Assembly (NCBI RefSeq): GCF_000317675.1
Contig: NC_019776.1
Span: 2,976,001-3,040,000, forward strand
Reading direction: 5' to 3'
DNA from: Cyanobacterium aponinum PCC 10605
GTDB lineage: Bacteria > Cyanobacteriota > Cyanobacteriia > Cyanobacteriales > Cyanobacteriaceae
Length of the DNA: 64,000 nucleotides
Shown: positions 63,330-64,000 of the stretch, piece after piece
How the letters are laid out: every line of letters starts with the position of its first letter
Numbering within the stretch: the stretch's first letter is position 1
Made by a program: the position numbers and the translations under genes
The notes under the pieces: generated by a model
Database searches by the model: none
Seen by the model: only the letters and a program-made list of their open reading frames with translations
Told to the model about the DNA's origin: nothing

Positions 63330-63354
63330 GATGGGTAAAAACCCATCTTTTTTT
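63330..63354 (+). terminator. Rho-independent terminator
   Basis: GATGGGT AAAA ACCCATC followed by seven T; ends the small exported protein unit. Confidence 0.85.
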
Positions 63355-63838
63355 AAAATTTTATGCTTTTAAATCAATACTATTAATTAAAAATGATTAT
63401 TTATAAAGAAAATAGAGAGAAAAAACTGGAAAGAAGAGAACAGTTATCATCAAAAATTCATTAGTTAGATGACAATGTTTCAATAAAAAATATTAAAAAT
63501 TATTTAATCATGAGCGGTTCATCGAAAATATTAGAGATAACCGTTCAGCATTTTTTACTTAAAAATGTCATTATAGAAACAGTTATAAAAAGTCAGTAAT
63601 TTTCTGGAGTAATGTTTAAAACTCTTAGCTATTAAGTATTAAAAAGTATTAATATGATAATAGAAAAGCTAATTTGTGTGAGGTTTAGTTAATATAAGAT
63701 TCTCAGATTTTGAGTAATAATTAGAGAAGCAAATAAATATCATAATTTTTACTTAACTAAATATTCTCTAAAGAAATAGTATGACTGACTGCTTATACAC
63801 TCTATCTTTATAAACTCACACTTAAGGAATGAGAATAA
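63355..63838. other. AT-rich upstream region of the CBM2 gene
   Basis: About 480 bp without a convincing ORF. Contains an inverted pair GAGCGGTT/AACCGTT (63514-63546) and a CTTAAGGAATGAG SD region before 63839. Possible long 5' UTR or sRNA space; nothing recognisable. Confidence 0.45.
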
Positions 63839-64000
63839 ATGGTGAATACCGTTGATTTTGCTCTAGTTAATGATTGGGGTTCAGGTTTTCAAGGACAACT
63901 CACAATCACAAACAACAGTAGCTTGTTAATTTCTGATTGGACTTTAACTTTTAGTGCAGATTTTGAAATTACAGATCTTTGGAATGGCACGATTATAAAT
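63839..64000 (+). CDS. CBM2-type cellulose-binding domain protein (N-terminal fragment)
   Basis: The first 54 codons are visible before the window edge. FALVNDWGSGFQGQLTITNN and ISDWTLTFSADFEITDLWNG match the start of family 2 carbohydrate-binding modules, including the conserved W of DWGSGF. No signal peptide precedes the module, so export, if any, must rely on another route or a C-terminal signal. What follows the CBM is beyond the window. A link to the cellulose-synthase-like gene at 51.7 kb is plausible but only by substrate. Confidence 0.82.
   Translation, partial: MVNTVDFALVNDWGSGFQGQLTITNNSSLLISDWTLTFSADFEITDLWNGTIIN

Overview
The window looks like a chromosomal segment of a unicellular, AT-rich cyanobacterium, probably close to Cyanobacterium/Geminocystis (inference; no 16S gene is present). 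Support comes from dozens of HIP1 octamers (GCGATCGC) inside genes and from cyanobacterium-typical families: a PAM68 homologue beside rpsO, a CPP1-like protein, CruF, a DUF3769/OstA LptD-like protein, DUF4079, glutamine synthetase type III and a non-SOS-type LexA. Most genes are single housekeeping or conserved units on alternating strands. I see no transposase, integrase, phage gene or CRISPR array.

Layout. 1-8.5 kb: accC (cut by the window edge), sirohydrochlorin chelatase, SLC13/TrkA-C permease, glnN, and an orphan M41-like protease overlapping a glycosyltransferase. 8.5-20 kb: an orphan sugar-binding protein between two copies of a 104-bp element, lysA, a hydrolase, aroF, pam68-rpsO, a response regulator, CPP1-like, a pentapeptide-repeat protein and recF. 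20-31 kb: diguanylate cyclase, glycosyltransferase, SSS symporter, ACR3 arsenite exporter, a two-domain QueD/PTPS protein, aroC, ureF and small conserved proteins. 30-45 kb: a DUF255 thioredoxin-domain protein, a TonB-like protein, PilZ, tRNA-Leu(GAG), a Ser/Thr kinase broken by an in-frame stop, lexA, queG, GT2-GtrA, a DUF47-Pit phosphate transport pair, a dehydrogenase and cruF. 45-54.7 kb: LptD-like protein, a response regulator/histidine kinase pair, a cysteine-dioxygenase-like cupin overlapping a small acidic ORF, a cellulose-synthase-like GT2 with PilZ domain, and DUF4079.

54.9-62.6 kb is the most distinctive part: a nine-gene co-directional run of thiol and metal proteins. Two exported thioredoxin-fold proteins carry tandem NPCAGK hexapeptides (6 and 8 cysteines). 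They are followed by CcdA, an NADPH-thioredoxin reductase, a thioredoxin with an HCPSC active site, an AhpD-like/DUF3179 fusion, a peroxiredoxin-like protein, an unrecognised 112-aa protein overlapping a CopZ-like Fe-S metallochaperone, and a TauE/SafE permease. A simple reading is an electron path from NADPH through TrxB and Trx across the membrane by CcdA to periplasmic Cys-rich thioredoxins, possibly for metal or oxidative stress. This is inference. The window ends inside a CBM2 (cellulose-binding) protein.

Intergenic DNA is unusual. It is a mosaic of dispersed repeats: a MITE-like family with AACCTGAGTTCGG termini, six C6/G6 hairpins, three copies of a 20-bp palindrome, (CAGGTTT)n and (TGAATAGT)n tracts, and paired 31-33-bp repeats. 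Several stop codons and C-termini lie inside these repeats.
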